A DNA stretch of 38,417 bases from an uncultured Lachnospiraceae bacterium (GCA_910577115.1 CAJTMC010000038.1:1-38417), one strand, 5' to 3'; numbered from the stretch's first letter, positions 8,836 to 17,928 are shown. The notes: generated by a model not told the origin, from the letters alone. A program made the numbers and translations.

Positions 8836-9399
8836 ATGGAAACATCAATGACGAAAACAAGAAAATTTAACACAAAAACATTGACACTAATTGGTGTGAT
8901 GACGGCAGTTATCTGTATTATGGGACCGCTTTCCATACAATTGCCGATAAGCCCTGTACCAATTTCACTTGGAACCCTTGCAATCTATTTTGTAATCTAT
9001 GTGCTTGGCATGAAAAAGGGAACAATCAGTTGTTGTATTTATTTGCTGATAGGATTTATTGGGATTCCTGTATTTACGGGATTTACAAGCGGCCCTGCCA
9101 AGCTGCTGGGACCTACGGGAGGATACTTAGTCGGATACATTTTTATGGCACTGATATGCGGATTTGTGGTTGATAAAACAAATAATATCTTTGCCTGCTT
9201 TTCGGGGATACTGTTAGGAACAGCGGTATTGTACTTATTTGGAACCGTCTGGCTGGCGTATCAGGCAGATATGACATTTATGGCTGCACTAGCGGCAGGC
9301 GTTCTTCCTTTTATCTTGGGCGACCTTGCGAAAATTGTGATAGCGATGATAGTAGGCGGGCAGATTAAAAAACGGCTTAGACGCGCAGGACTGATATAA
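8836..9399 (+). CDS. bioY: Biotin transporter substrate-binding subunit BioY
   Basis: 187-aa integral membrane protein, the biotin-specific S-component of an energy-coupling-factor (ECF) transporter. It has about six hydrophobic helices and BioY signatures: 'ISLGTLAIYFVIYVLGMKKGTISCCIYLLIGFIGIPVFTGFTSGPAKLLGPTGGYLVGYI' (residues about 44-103) and the C-terminal 'GVLPFILGDLAKIVIA' containing the conserved FxxGDxxK element. Length is normal for the family. AAGGAG ends 9 nt before the ATG at 8836. No ecfA/ecfT genes are nearby, so it probably uses a shared energising module encoded elsewhere, as in other Firmicutes. Single-gene transcription unit, likely repressed by BirA. Confidence 0.95.
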   Translation: METSMTKTRKFNTKTLTLIGVMTAVICIMGPLSIQLPISPVPISLGTLAIYFVIYVLGMKKGTISCCIYLLIGFIGIPVFTGFTSGPAKLLGPTGGYLVGYIFMALICGFVVDKTNNIFACFSGILLGTAVLYLFGTVWLAYQADMTFMAALAAGVLPFILGDLAKIVIAMIVGGQIKKRLRRAGLI

Positions 9400-9414
9400 G
9401 GTCCTGCTTTTTTT
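9385..9414 (+). terminator. bioY terminator overlapping the stop codon
   Basis: Stem GCAGGAC (9385-9391) with GTCCTGC (9401-9407), then seven T. The stop codon TAA (9397-9399) lies in the loop, so the terminator begins inside the last codons of bioY. Confidence 0.9.
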
Positions 9415-9423
9415 GCGGCTTGC

Positions 9424-9452
9424 TTGTTCTTTTTCCGCATTTATTATATAAT
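9424..9452 (+). promoter_or_regulatory. Promoter of the CAP/thioredoxin-like surface protein gene
   Basis: TTGTTC at 9424-9429, 17-nt spacer, TATAAT at 9447-9452. The promoter lies inside the longest possible ORF, which shows that translation starts further down, at 9514. Confidence 0.65.
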
Positions 9453-9513
9453 GTCCACGAAGCATAGTAAATTTATAGCAGTATTTGATACTGTGGAAAG
9501 AGGGGAACTGCCA

Positions 9514-12500
9514 ATGAAGAAAAAGTTAGTGAGAAGACTCGCCATGTTACTTGCAGTGACTATATTTATGACACAAGTGTCATATTTTCCTGCAAAGGCA
9601 GCTGAGATTTCTGCGGAAGAAGCGGCTGCGACAGAGGCAGAGGCAGAGTCAGAAACAGAGACAGAAATTGAATCGGAAGTGGAAACCGTTGCGGAATCGG
9701 AAACAAAAACCATACCGGAAACAGAATTGATGTCTGAGGTTGTGACACAAACAGATATCGTAACAGAAACGGATAGCATTGCAGAAACAGAAGGCAGAAC
9801 GGAAACGAGCACTGTACCAGGAACAGCTACTGAGGCAGAAACAGAAGAGCAAACCGGAACGGAAACAGAAATCACAGAGGAACAGCTTGAGAGCAGCGAT
9901 ACATCTTTATCAGGAATATCATTTCTTTTTTCTGACATAAGAGATTTAGAAGAAACTGCTTCAAAAGCTCTCAATACAGACGACGGGAAGCAGGCGGTTT
10001 ACGTATTTGGAAAATTTACCACATGCCAAAATACAGCAACGGCAGTAAGAGTGCTCTCAGAGTGTGTAACATATTATGACAAAGATAAGATTCAGATGTA
10101 TGTGATCGACATTAGTGATAATGACAAACAGGATTTGGTATCATGGCTTGACAGCAATAACATTTCAGAGGATGTAGCGGTAAGCAGTATTCTTTCTTCA
10201 AGCAATGTAAAAAATTTTTATTATACCTGTGTCGAAAAGACGACTGGATACGGCAGCTTTACCATGCCGATTATTGTGTATAAGGGAACAGATGGGACAA
10301 TTTATACGCATACTACGGGATATCAGACAGAGGCTAAGATTTGTGCCAATATTGAAGCGGGCGGATTAAGCAAAATTGAAACAGGAGATTTACCTAGTGT
10401 CGTATCCTTAAATGTGGAGTACCATACCGTTGACGAAATTGAAGCATATATGTCAAAAAGTGGTATTACAGGTAAGGAGACTATTTCGTATAAAAGAAAT
10501 CCTGTGACTTCGGGAAATTATAATCCGGGCGAGTTGTCTTTTGAAACATTAAATACAGCGTTGGATACATTGAATCAGGTAAGATATATCGCAGGAATTT
10601 CTCATGATATTACGATAAATGATTCATACAATGAACTGTGTCAGGCGGCGTCGCTTGTCAACTATGTGAACGGGGAGTTGAGTCATTATCCGGCACAGCC
10701 TTCCAATATGTCAGATGCGCTCTATCAGCTTGGAGCAGAAGGTGCAGCAAGCTCTAACCTTTCATGGAGAAGCAATGGTGGTAACTTCTATAGTATGATA
10801 GAGGGGCAAATGTCAGACAACAGCGGCAGCAACCTAGAAAGTCTGGGACATAGAAGATGGCTGATAAATCCGGAGATGAAACAGACAGGATTTGGAGTGG
10901 TTGGAGGTTCTAAAGGAACATATGGAGCTATTTATTCTATTGATAATGGTTTTGCAGGAACGCAGATAAAGGTTGCATGGCCGGCACAAAGTATGCCTAC
11001 AACATATTTTACAACATCTGATCCATGGTCTATATCTGTGAATGAAACAGTTGACATGTCAACTGTCAAGGTGAGTTTAACAAGAGAAGCGGACAAGAAA
11101 CAGTGGAATTTTTCTGAAAGCGCTGCCGATGGATATTTTAACGTCAATAACCAGCGATATGGGCAGCCCGGATGCATTATTTTCCGACCGACAATGGCGG
11201 AAAGAAATTATGCAGACGGAGACCTTTATCATATTGAAATAACATATAATAATAAAAAAATTACGTATGATGTTCAATTCTTTGAACCGTTAAAGACATA
11301 TTCAGTCACTTATGAACTTAATGGCGGAATAAACAATAGTGATAATCCAACCGATTTTCGTGTGTTTTCGGATACGATTGTGTTAAAAGAGCCTGCGAAA
11401 GAATATAGCAAATTTGACGGTTGGTATACGGACAGCGGATTTAAAAACAAGATTACACAAATAGATAAGGGAACAAATAAGAATATCAAGTTATATGCAA
11501 AGTGGAAAGATATTGTAACAAAAATAACATTAGACCAGTCATTAGCAACTTTAAAAGAGGGACAAACATTTCAATTAAATGCACAAATTACTTCTGACGA
11601 GAATGTAAATACGATCGCATGGAAAAGCTCCGATGAGAATGTGGCAACTGTTAATGAAAACGGACTGGTTACTGCAAAAGCGGCAGGCAGTGCTGTCATC
11701 ACCGCTGCAAGCTATGGAAAGCAGGCGGTATGTAATGTGAAAGTGATAGGAACAACCAAAGCTCCTGCGGCAAATATTCCCACAAACACAGAAGTAGGAA
11801 AAGGTACGCTTATCACGCTTACGAGCGAAACGACGGGAGCAGTGATTTACTATACGACAGACAACAGTGATCCGACCGCAAAAAGTAAAGTATACAAAGA
11901 ACCGATAGCGATTAATGAAGATACGACAATCAAAGCCTATGCGTCAAGCAATGGGAATGAAGACAGTGCGGTTGTTACTATGACTTACACACTCAAATCG
12001 TTTACTGTTACCTTTGATACGGACGGCGGTTCTGTGATAGAATCGTTAAAGGTTTATCAAAATGATGCCGCAGACGAGCCGATTCTACCCGTAAAAGAGG
12101 GCTATAATTTTGTGGGCTGGTATTTGGCCGGCAAGCCCTATGATTTTAGCACACCTGTAACAGCAGACTTGACTTTAAAGGCCGTTTGGAAGGAATATGA
12201 TGCCCTTTCAGCGCCTGTGGCAAGTTTAAAGTCGGATATGGAGGTCGAGGCAGGCACAAGAGTTGCGCTCTCACATCCGATGTCAGGCGTTACAATTTAT
12301 TACACAACAGACGACAGCACGCCTACGGTAAAAAGTACGGAGTATAAAAATGCAATTATTATCAATAATGAAATGACGATTCGGGCGATTGCGGTAAAGG
12401 AAGGCTACAAACATAGCGAAGCGGCAAAGTTCCATTATACCGTAGCAGAAAAAGGCAGCCTTTGGGGCGATGTCGTACCAGAGGACATTCCAAATACCGG

Positions 12501-14049
12501 AGATATTCCAAAAGGTATCTGGGTAAAAGGAATTGAAGATGTGACCTACACAGGAAAGGCAGTGACGCATGAAATCCGCGTGTATGACGGAAATACGCTT
12601 TTAATTGAAAAGAAGGATTATACCGTTTCCTATAAAAATAATACAAACGCGGCAAAAGCAACAGACGCCAAAGCGCCTACGGTCATTATTAACGGAAAAG
12701 GTAATTATAATGATAAGAAGGTAATTCCGTTTAATATCAATCCCAAGAATATTAGTGACAGTGATGTGACAGCTGATGAAATTACACTTGCTTATACAGG
12801 AAAGACAAAGAAAGTTATTCCAACCATTACTTACAAGCAGAAGAAGCTTGCTAACAATAAGGATTTCGCCATCATGAATCCGTCTGATTACAGCGAAGCA
12901 AAGAAATATACAATCAGCGTAGAAGGTAAGGGCAACTACACAGGCACAAAAAACATAACGCTTACCGTCACGAATAAGACGTTAATCAGTAAGGCGTCTG
13001 TTACAAAAATACAGAATCAAATTTATGACGGAAAGACAAAGACTCCGGCGGTGACAGTAAAACTGAAAAAAGAACTTGTGCTGAATCAGGACTATACGCT
13101 TTCGTATGAGAATAACAGAGAAATCGGAACAGCATCCATAGTCATACAGGGAAAAGGCGAGTATGCCGGAATAAAGCGGGTGACTTTTAAAATCGTAAGT
13201 CCATATAAGGGCGGAAAATATGATATTGGCAAGGACGAGGAGAAGCTGATTGATGTTGATATCGACAGCACAGCTGTGTTCCTGAAAGGCGGATGTACAC
13301 CTGCGGTAAGAGTAAGCTGCAACGGAAAGCGGTTATCACAAGAAAAAGATTATACGGTCAGCTTTAAGGACAACAAGGCGGCATATGCGGTATCCGGAAA
13401 AAATGCGACGGCAGTTATTTCGGGAAAAGGCAGCTATTGTGGAAAAATCACGAAGAGCTTCCGGATAAAGACAAAGGATCTTTCGGATACAACCTTACTG
13501 GTGAATGATAAAGTATACACTGGAAAGGCAAAGGGACATGTAACGAAATTTACGTTGACAGATACGGACGGAAAGGCAATGAAAGCAGGTACCGACTATG
13601 AGAAAGAAATTCTGTACACCTATGCAAGTCCGACGGAGCTTGAGAATGGAGAGCGCAAATCAGCAGGTGATATGGTAGGAGATACGGATATTGTACCTGC
13701 TGGTACAACGATAAGGGTGACTGTAAAAGGAAAAGGAAGCTATGAAAACAGCATTACGGGCGAGTACAGGATTATTGCAAAAGAGAATGATATCAGTAAA
13801 GCAAAGATAACGTTAAAAACACCGCAATATTACACAGGAAGTGCAGTGGAACCTGACGAAAGCCAGTTTGAGGTAAAAATTGGTGAAAAGACGCTGATGG
13901 CAGGTGAATACAAAATTGTCGGTTATACGAATAATATTAAGAAAGGAAATGCGACCGTCATGATTCGGGGCGAAGGCACATACGGAGGGACAAAGACGGC
14001 GAAATTTGCAATTGGTTTTAAAGCAGTAGGGACAATGGAAGTAAAATAA
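9514..14049 (+). CDS. Giant secreted protein with degenerate thioredoxin-like, CAP, InlB-type, BIG2 and Ig-like repeat modules, 1511 aa
   Basis: Start at the ATG of 9514, behind AGAGGGGA; an upstream in-frame start would overlap the promoter. Signal peptide 1-28 (MKKKLVRRLAMLLAVTIFM..., cut near AKA-A). Residues 30-145 are Thr/Glu/Ser low complexity. Residues about 158-283 look like a thioredoxin fold with the CxxC replaced by CQNT and a 'SFTMPIIVYK' cis-Pro-like strand. Residues about 342-465 are a CAP/SCP-like domain (LNQVRYIAGI ... ELSHYP ... LGHRRWLINPEMKQTGFGV). Then InlB/Listeria-type repeats (about 592-666 and 829-894, 'FDGWYTDSGF', 'FVGWYLAGKPYDF'), a BIG2 domain (about 669-745), two 'IYYTTDNSDPT' Fn3-like modules (about 748-826, 897-979), and Ig-like 'YTGKA...DYTVSYKNN' repeats to the end. 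No LPXTG anchor. The domain mix suggests a surface or matrix protein; function not assigned. Confidence 0.8.
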   Translation: MKKKLVRRLAMLLAVTIFMTQVSYFPAKAAEISAEEAAATEAEAESETETEIESEVETVAESETKTIPETELMSEVVTQTDIVTETDSIAETEGRTETSTVPGTATEAETEEQTGTETEITEEQLESSDTSLSGISFLFSDIRDLEETASKALNTDDGKQAVYVFGKFTTCQNTATAVRVLSECVTYYDKDKIQMYVIDISDNDKQDLVSWLDSNNISEDVAVSSILSSSNVKNFYYTCVEKTTGYGSFTMPIIVYKGTDGTIYTHTTGYQTEAKICANIEAGGLSKIETGDLPSVVSLNVEYHTVDEIEAYMSKSGITGKETISYKRNPVTSGNYNPGELSFETLNTALDTLNQVRYIAGISHDITINDSYNELCQAASLVNYVNGELSHYPAQPSNMSDALYQLGAEGAASSNLSWRSNGGNFYSMIEGQMSDNSGSNLESLGHRRWLINPEMKQTGFGVVGGSKGTYGAIYSIDNGFAGTQIKVAWPAQSMPTTYFTTSDPWSISVNETVDMSTVKVSLTREADKKQWNFSESAADGYFNVNNQRYGQPGCIIFRPTMAERNYADGDLYHIEITYNNKKITYDVQFFEPLKTYSVTYELNGGINNSDNPTDFRVFSDTIVLKEPAKEYSKFDGWYTDSGFKNKITQIDKGTNKNIKLYAKWKDIVTKITLDQSLATLKEGQTFQLNAQITSDENVNTIAWKSSDENVATVNENGLVTAKAAGSAVITAASYGKQAVCNVKVIGTTKAPAANIPTNTEVGKGTLITLTSETTGAVIYYTTDNSDPTAKSKVYKEPIAINEDTTIKAYASSNGNEDSAVVTMTYTLKSFTVTFDTDGGSVIESLKVYQNDAADEPILPVKEGYNFVGWYLAGKPYDFSTPVTADLTLKAVWKEYDALSAPVASLKSDMEVEAGTRVALSHPMSGVTIYYTTDDSTPTVKSTEYKNAIIINNEMTIRAIAVKEGYKHSEAAKFHYTVAEKGSLWGDVVPEDIPNTGDIPKGIWVKGIEDVTYTGKAVTHEIRVYDGNTLLIEKKDYTVSYKNNTNAAKATDAKAPTVIINGKGNYNDKKVIPFNINPKNISDSDVTADEITLAYTGKTKKVIPTITYKQKKLANNKDFAIMNPSDYSEAKKYTISVEGKGNYTGTKNITLTVTNKTLISKASVTKIQNQIYDGKTKTPAVTVKLKKELVLNQDYTLSYENNREIGTASIVIQGKGEYAGIKRVTFKIVSPYKGGKYDIGKDEEKLIDVDIDSTAVFLKGGCTPAVRVSCNGKRLSQEKDYTVSFKDNKAAYAVSGKNATAVISGKGSYCGKITKSFRIKTKDLSDTTLLVNDKVYTGKAKGHVTKFTLTDTDGKAMKAGTDYEKEILYTYASPTELENGERKSAGDMVGDTDIVPAGTTIRVTVKGKGSYENSITGEYRIIAKENDISKAKITLKTPQYYTGSAVEPDESQFEVKIGEKTLMAGEYKIVGYTNNIKKGNATVMIRGEGTYGGTKTAKFAIGFKAVGTMEVK

Positions 14050-14061
14050 AAAAGAAGAAAT

Positions 14062-14112
14062 AAAATAACAGGCAGCGATACGAAGTGCAATGTGATCGCT
14101 GCCTGTTATTTT
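14062..14112. terminator. Bidirectional intrinsic terminator between convergent genes
   Basis: Perfect 18-bp stem (AAAATAACAGGCAGCGAT at 14062-14079 with its complement at 14095-14112), 15-nt loop, A-rich on one side and T-rich on the other. It sits between the rightward surface protein gene and the leftward lipoprotein gene and can stop both. Confidence 0.9.
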
Positions 14113-14129
14113 GCTTTTTGGTATCGTTT

Positions 14130-14579
14130 TTATTCAGCGGTATTAACCACTGCAATGCTGGAATCTCCTTGTCGCGCCTGCTCCAATACTGCTGCGGAAA
14201 GCTTCTGGAAAGAGCCCCAAGAGGAGCTTGCGCCGCTGATTGCGTCAATTGGCACTTCTCCCTGCCCTTCTAAAAGCTGACTGGCATAATAACGGGTGTA
14301 TTCATTCGGATACGTTCCATTGGAATGAAGCATTGTCTGCATATAGGCATTATCCCAACTTTTAATAAATCCGCTCGGATTTTCGGCATTGTACTCCACC
14401 GAAACAATATCTCCGCCCTTGACCATGATTGTAATATATTCTTTCCAGCCGAAGTTAAAATCGGCAGCCTGGGCAGTATAGTAGCCGTCCTGAAGACCTG
14501 TTGTCTCTTCGCTGCCACATGCGGTCAATGCCATTATCAGCAGCAACAAAATCAGTATTCTGCTAAGTATTCGTTTCAT
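14130..14579 (-). CDS. FMN-binding-domain lipoprotein, 149 aa
   Basis: Lipoprotein signal: basic N-terminus, hydrophobic core and lipobox L-T-A-C with the lipidated cysteine at C21, so it should be anchored on the outer face of the membrane. The mature part is a single small domain: 'LQDGYYTAQAADFNFGWKEYITIMVKGGDIVSVEYNAENPSG' and 'IDAISGASSSWGSFQKLSAAVLEQA'. This matches FMN_bind-type domains; D-A-I-S-G-A-S at 112-118 corresponds to the DxxSGA(T/S) flavinylation motif, with serine instead of the usual threonine. It probably carries covalent FMN, if an ApbE-type transferase is present elsewhere. It follows the chemoreceptor gene by 24 bp on the same strand and is likely co-transcribed with it. 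Confidence 0.8.
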   Translation of the reverse strand: MKRILSRILILLLLIMALTACGSEETTGLQDGYYTAQAADFNFGWKEYITIMVKGGDIVSVEYNAENPSGFIKSWDNAYMQTMLHSNGTYPNEYTRYYASQLLEGQGEVPIDAISGASSSWGSFQKLSAAVLEQARQGDSSIAVVNTAE

Positions 14580-14603
14580 TTTAAACTATGCTCCTTTCGC
14601 ACC

Positions 14604-16571
14604 TTACTCCCTTAAAACAAATGTTCCTATCCGAGACCGAAGCGCCTCCGCTTCCTTTGCCAACAATCCGCTCGACTGCGCGGTGCCGCCGGCATTTTGC
14701 AGATTCCGGTCAGCAATGGAGGAAATCGTTTCAATTCGTTCTTCCATAATTGCTATGGCATTCTCCTGCTCCTGCACCGCTGTCACCAATTGATCCGAAA
14801 TTTTACTGATTTGGTCGGAAACGGAAGAAATCGCAAGGAGCGAATCCGCAGTATCGGAAGTCAGCGCAACGCCGGTTTGAATAATATCAGTCGTGTTTCC
14901 TACAATCTCTGAGGCATTTTGGGCAGCCTCTGAGCTTTTGGCAGCCAGCCGCTTCACTTCCTCGGCGACTACAGCAAAGCCCTTTCCGGCGTTTCCTGCA
15001 TGAGATGCTTCCACAGAGGCGTTGATTGCCAAAATACTGGTCTGGAAAGCAATATCTTCAATATCTTTCGCAATCCGCGTAATTTGCTGTGCATTGGCAT
15101 TGATATTATCCATCGCACCGGTGAGTGCGGTCATCTGTGTGTTTGCTTCCTGAATGCGCCGCGCAATTTCTCCGGTTTTGGAGCTTGCCTGACTGCTGTT
15201 TTCCGCGACGGTGGAAAGCTGCTCTTTCACATGAGATACCTCGCAGACCAAGGCGGCCGTAGATTGGTTTTGCTCTAAGGAAGCCTCATGGAGCTGACCG
15301 GACTGACCACTCAGCTCATCGGACATTTCCGCAAGTCGGGCAGCAGCAGCGCGAAAGCCTGCCAGCGTTTCATTCATAGACTGGATAATTGTTTGCAGAC
15401 TTCCCTTGATTAAGGAGAAGTCCCCTTTATAATCAACCTGCGGCTCGACACACAGATTACCGTCTGCAATTTGTGTCAGCACCTGCTCAATATCAGATAT
15501 GTACCGGTTGACACTCGTCATGGTAACATCGAGCGTCTGCGTCAGCACTTCAAGCTCATCACCTGAGTGCACAAGCGTTACATCCGTATGTAAATCACCA
15601 TCAGAAAGCGCAACCATGCGCTTTGTTACATTTTTAACAGGACGGGAAATAGAGTGGGACAAGCGCAAAATCAGTAAAATAGAGAGCACTAATACCACTA
15701 TGGTACAGAATACCGCCACAACCATTGCTCCATTGATTAAATGGTCGTAATCCGATTTCGGAATCTGGATTACCAAAGCCCATTGCGTTCCGCGAACAGG
15801 AGAAAAAGCAACCAGCATATCCTTCCCATCAATGGCAAATTCCGTAGCGCCGGTTTCTCCGGTAGTTACGCGTTTGATTGCATCTGTATGCCCGCCGCTA
15901 AGCTGCTCTAATGTCTTTTGGGTTAGAGCATAAGACTGATCCGGATGTCCGACAACGGTTCCTGTCCGGTTGACCATGTATGCCATGCCGTTCTTACCCA
16001 TATTAATACTGCTGATTACATCATTCAGCGTATCATATTTGTAAACGCCTACGACATAAAGAACGGTTTCACCGTCTTCCTTCACCGGCATTCCCATCAT
16101 AATGCCCAGTTTGTCTCCAAAAATCGTAGAAGAGTGGGTAGTCAGATTGTCCGTCTCCTGAAGGAGAGTAAAGAAGCTGCTGTCCAGGCTTTCCGGTGCT
16201 TCACCAACCTCCTGTAACAGATTGCCGTCCAAATCATATAGGGCAATCGTATACAGCTCATAGATTTCGGCTGATTCCACCAAAACTGCTTCGCGTGTGG
16301 CAGCCGCGCTCATGCGAGTGTCCGCTGCAATCGTCATCATTCGGTCTGCCAGCATGTGAATATTTGCCTCTACCGTTTTTGCCGACTGCCGCGCCATAGG
16401 CTGCAGGCTGTCCAGCAGAATACTGTTTGCCAGCGATTGCATCGCATTTGCCATAATTACACAACAAATGATAACCAATAACAGAATATTAAGCGTTGTG
16501 CTCCCTAATATCCTTCCGCTGAGGCTTCGTTTCGTCTTGTGACTGTAGGAAGCCTTTGTTTTTTCCGTCAC
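14604..16571 (-). CDS. Methyl-accepting chemotaxis protein with dCache-type sensor, 655 aa
   Basis: Transmembrane chemoreceptor signalling to CheA/CheW. First membrane helix at about 27-50, extracellular double-Cache-like sensor domain at about 51-278 (LYDLDGNLLQEVGE, GKNGMAYMVNRTGTVVGHPD, RGTQWALVIQIPKSDY), second helix at about 279-302, HAMP at about 303-355, then a long coiled coil with the conserved hairpin tip 'DIAFQTSILAINASVEASHAGNAGKGFAVVAEEVKRLA' near residues 500-540. It starts with GTG (16571-16569), supported by AAGGAG 10 nt upstream and the lack of a better ATG. The C-terminus ends in 'RIGTFVLRE' with no CheR-tethering pentapeptide. Its ligand is unknown; the paired flavolipoprotein gene may be related to its signal. 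Confidence 0.92.
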   Translation of the reverse strand: MTEKTKASYSHKTKRSLSGRILGSTTLNILLLVIICCVIMANAMQSLANSILLDSLQPMARQSAKTVEANIHMLADRMMTIAADTRMSAAATREAVLVESAEIYELYTIALYDLDGNLLQEVGEAPESLDSSFFTLLQETDNLTTHSSTIFGDKLGIMMGMPVKEDGETVLYVVGVYKYDTLNDVISSINMGKNGMAYMVNRTGTVVGHPDQSYALTQKTLEQLSGGHTDAIKRVTTGETGATEFAIDGKDMLVAFSPVRGTQWALVIQIPKSDYDHLINGAMVVAVFCTIVVLVLSILLILRLSHSISRPVKNVTKRMVALSDGDLHTDVTLVHSGDELEVLTQTLDVTMTSVNRYISDIEQVLTQIADGNLCVEPQVDYKGDFSLIKGSLQTIIQSMNETLAGFRAAAARLAEMSDELSGQSGQLHEASLEQNQSTAALVCEVSHVKEQLSTVAENSSQASSKTGEIARRIQEANTQMTALTGAMDNINANAQQITRIAKDIEDIAFQTSILAINASVEASHAGNAGKGFAVVAEEVKRLAAKSSEAAQNASEIVGNTTDIIQTGVALTSDTADSLLAISSVSDQISKISDQLVTAVQEQENAIAIMEERIETISSIADRNLQNAGGTAQSSGLLAKEAEALRSRIGTFVLRE

Positions 16572-16657
16572 GTTTGTATCGCTCCTTTTCTTAAGTATTA
16601 TTTATAATTTATAGTATATCACAAGGCATGTATAAAAGGAAGTTCCTAAGGCTATCC

Positions 16658-16690
16658 AAAAAAGAGAACAGACATCGGTTGCCTGTTCCC
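16658..16690 (-). terminator. Terminator of the perR-rbr unit
   Basis: On the minus strand, GAACAG (complement of 16683-16688) pairs with CTGTTC (complement of 16666-16671) across an 11-nt loop, followed by six T (complement of 16658-16663), shortly after the rubrerythrin stop codon. Confidence 0.7.
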
Positions 16691-16714
16691 TTCCTTGTAA
16701 AATTGTTGCAAATA

Positions 16715-17299
16715 TTAACCAAAATATCTGTCAAGCAAGCCCTTAAGCGCCTTGCCATGTCTTGCCTCGTCCTTTGCCATCTCATGTACTGTATCATGGA
16801 TTGCATCAAGATTATTCATCTTAGCACACTTAGCCAAATCGAACTTGCCGTTTGTTGCGCCAAACTCGCACTCTACTCTCCATGCAAGGTTGTCCTTTGT
16901 GGTAGCCTTCATGTTTGGCTCTAAGTCCTCGCCTAAAATCTCAGCAAATTTTGCTGCATGCTCCGCTTCCTCATAGGCAGCCTTCTCCCAGTAAAGACCA
17001 ATCTCAGGATAACCCTCTCTGTGCGCGATACGAGCCATGCAAAGATACATACCAACCTCAGCGCACTCGCCGTTAAAGTTTGCCTTCAACTGCTCAAAGA
17101 TGTATTTCTTGTCTTCCTCGCTGATTTCAGCGTTGTTCTTTACAGTCTTAGCATAAATGCCATACTCATGCTCAGCCGCAAGTGTAACCTCGCCCTTTAC
17201 CTCGTTAAACTTGTCCGACTTTGCATGGCAAACAGGACACTCCGCCGGAGCAGCATCACCTTCATAGATATAACCGCATACGCTACATACAAATTTCAT
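16715..17299 (-). CDS. rbr: Reverse rubrerythrin (rubredoxin domain N-terminal), 194 aa
   Basis: Cytoplasmic non-haem iron protein that reduces hydrogen peroxide (and oxygen) in anaerobes. The N-terminal rubredoxin domain has C5, C8, C21 and C24 (FVCSVCGYIYEG ... AECPVC), followed by a four-helix diiron domain with 'ANFNGECAEVGMY', 'YEEAEHAAKF', 'WRVECEFG' and 'KDEARHGKAL', which supply the Glu/His iron ligands. The domain order (rubredoxin first) marks it as reverse rubrerythrin, as in Clostridium acetobutylicum. Ribosome binding site AGGAGGA just upstream. It lies 57 bp downstream of perR on the same strand with no clear terminator between, so it is probably de-repressed by peroxide through PerR. 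Confidence 0.93.
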   Translation of the reverse strand: MKFVCSVCGYIYEGDAAPAECPVCHAKSDKFNEVKGEVTLAAEHEYGIYAKTVKNNAEISEEDKKYIFEQLKANFNGECAEVGMYLCMARIAHREGYPEIGLYWEKAAYEEAEHAAKFAEILGEDLEPNMKATTKDNLAWRVECEFGATNGKFDLAKCAKMNNLDAIHDTVHEMAKDEARHGKALKGLLDRYFG

Positions 17300-17356
17300 T
17301 ATAAATTCCTCCTTGTTTTAAATAAAAATTTAATTCATCACTTCATCACACGCGCC

Positions 17357-17779
17357 TTATACAGGCGTACTTAAAATAGATATGCCATTTTCAAGGCATT
17401 GTCTGCAAATTCCGCAGAAGTACAGCTTATGTCCTGTAATTTTTCCGTCAAAGCCCTTTGCAGCCTGCTCGTCAATATCAGAAATACACTCCATCGGAAG
17501 GTCGATAACCGCATTACACTGATTGCATACAAAATGCTGATGTGAGGCAATATTATAATCAAAATGATCAATGCCTAAATCACCAAACCGCAGTTTTGCG
17601 ATGATACCTGCCTCCGCGAGCTGATTCAAATTGCGATAGACTGTGCCGAGACTGATATTCGGAAATTCCTCTTTTAAGCTAGAGTAAACGAACTCTGCTG
17701 TGGGGTGGTCTTTACGGGTCTGCAAAAAGGAGAGGATGGCTGCACGCTGGCGGCTGTATTTCATTGCCTTCACTGCCAT
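17357..17779 (-). CDS. perR: Fur-family peroxide-responsive repressor PerR, 140 aa
   Basis: DNA-binding metalloregulator. The N-terminal winged helix covers residues 5-65 ('KYSRQRAAILSFLQTRKDHPTAEFVYSSLKEEFPNISLGTVYRNLNQLAEAGII'). The C-terminal metal domain has the structural zinc site C85xxC88 and C122xxC125, with an extra C128. Candidate regulatory-metal residues are H25, D74, H80, H82 and an Asp near 101-103. Asp at that last position is what distinguishes PerR from Fur, which supports the assignment, as does co-location with rubrerythrin. A PerR-box-like palindrome lies in its own promoter, so it is likely autoregulated. A small hairpin (CGCCT 17353-17357 / AGGCG 17363-17367) overlaps its stop codon. 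Confidence 0.88.
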   Translation of the reverse strand: MAVKAMKYSRQRAAILSFLQTRKDHPTAEFVYSSLKEEFPNISLGTVYRNLNQLAEAGIIAKLRFGDLGIDHFDYNIASHQHFVCNQCNAVIDLPMECISDIDEQAAKGFDGKITGHKLYFCGICRQCLENGISILSTPV

Positions 17780-17842
17780 AGAAATCCTCCATTCTTACTC
17801 AACCGAATCCCCTGTTATCATGTTTGTAAATCAAAACTAAAA

Positions 17843-17888
17843 TAGTAATGATTACTGTTATTATATTTTGACAAATTCAATTTGTCAA
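17843..17888 (-). promoter_or_regulatory. perR promoter with PerR-box-like operator
   Basis: On the minus strand: TTGACA (complement of 17883-17888), 17-nt spacer, TATAAT (complement of 17860-17865), a consensus promoter. Directly downstream is the 6-1-6 palindrome AGTAAT-G-ATTACT (17844-17856), close to the PerR box TTATAAT-N-ATTATAA. The -35 box and spacer lie in a second perfect palindrome with 10-bp arms (17868-17877 and 17879-17888) around one central base. Confidence 0.75.
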
Positions 17889-17928
17889 GTAGAATTTAAA
17901 AAAATTTAAATAAAAAATTTGAATAACA

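Noticed and set aside
9424..9513. Longer N-terminus for the 1511-aa protein
   Set aside because: The extension contains the promoter (TTGTTC and TATAAT) and would put 30 residues in front of a clear signal peptide.
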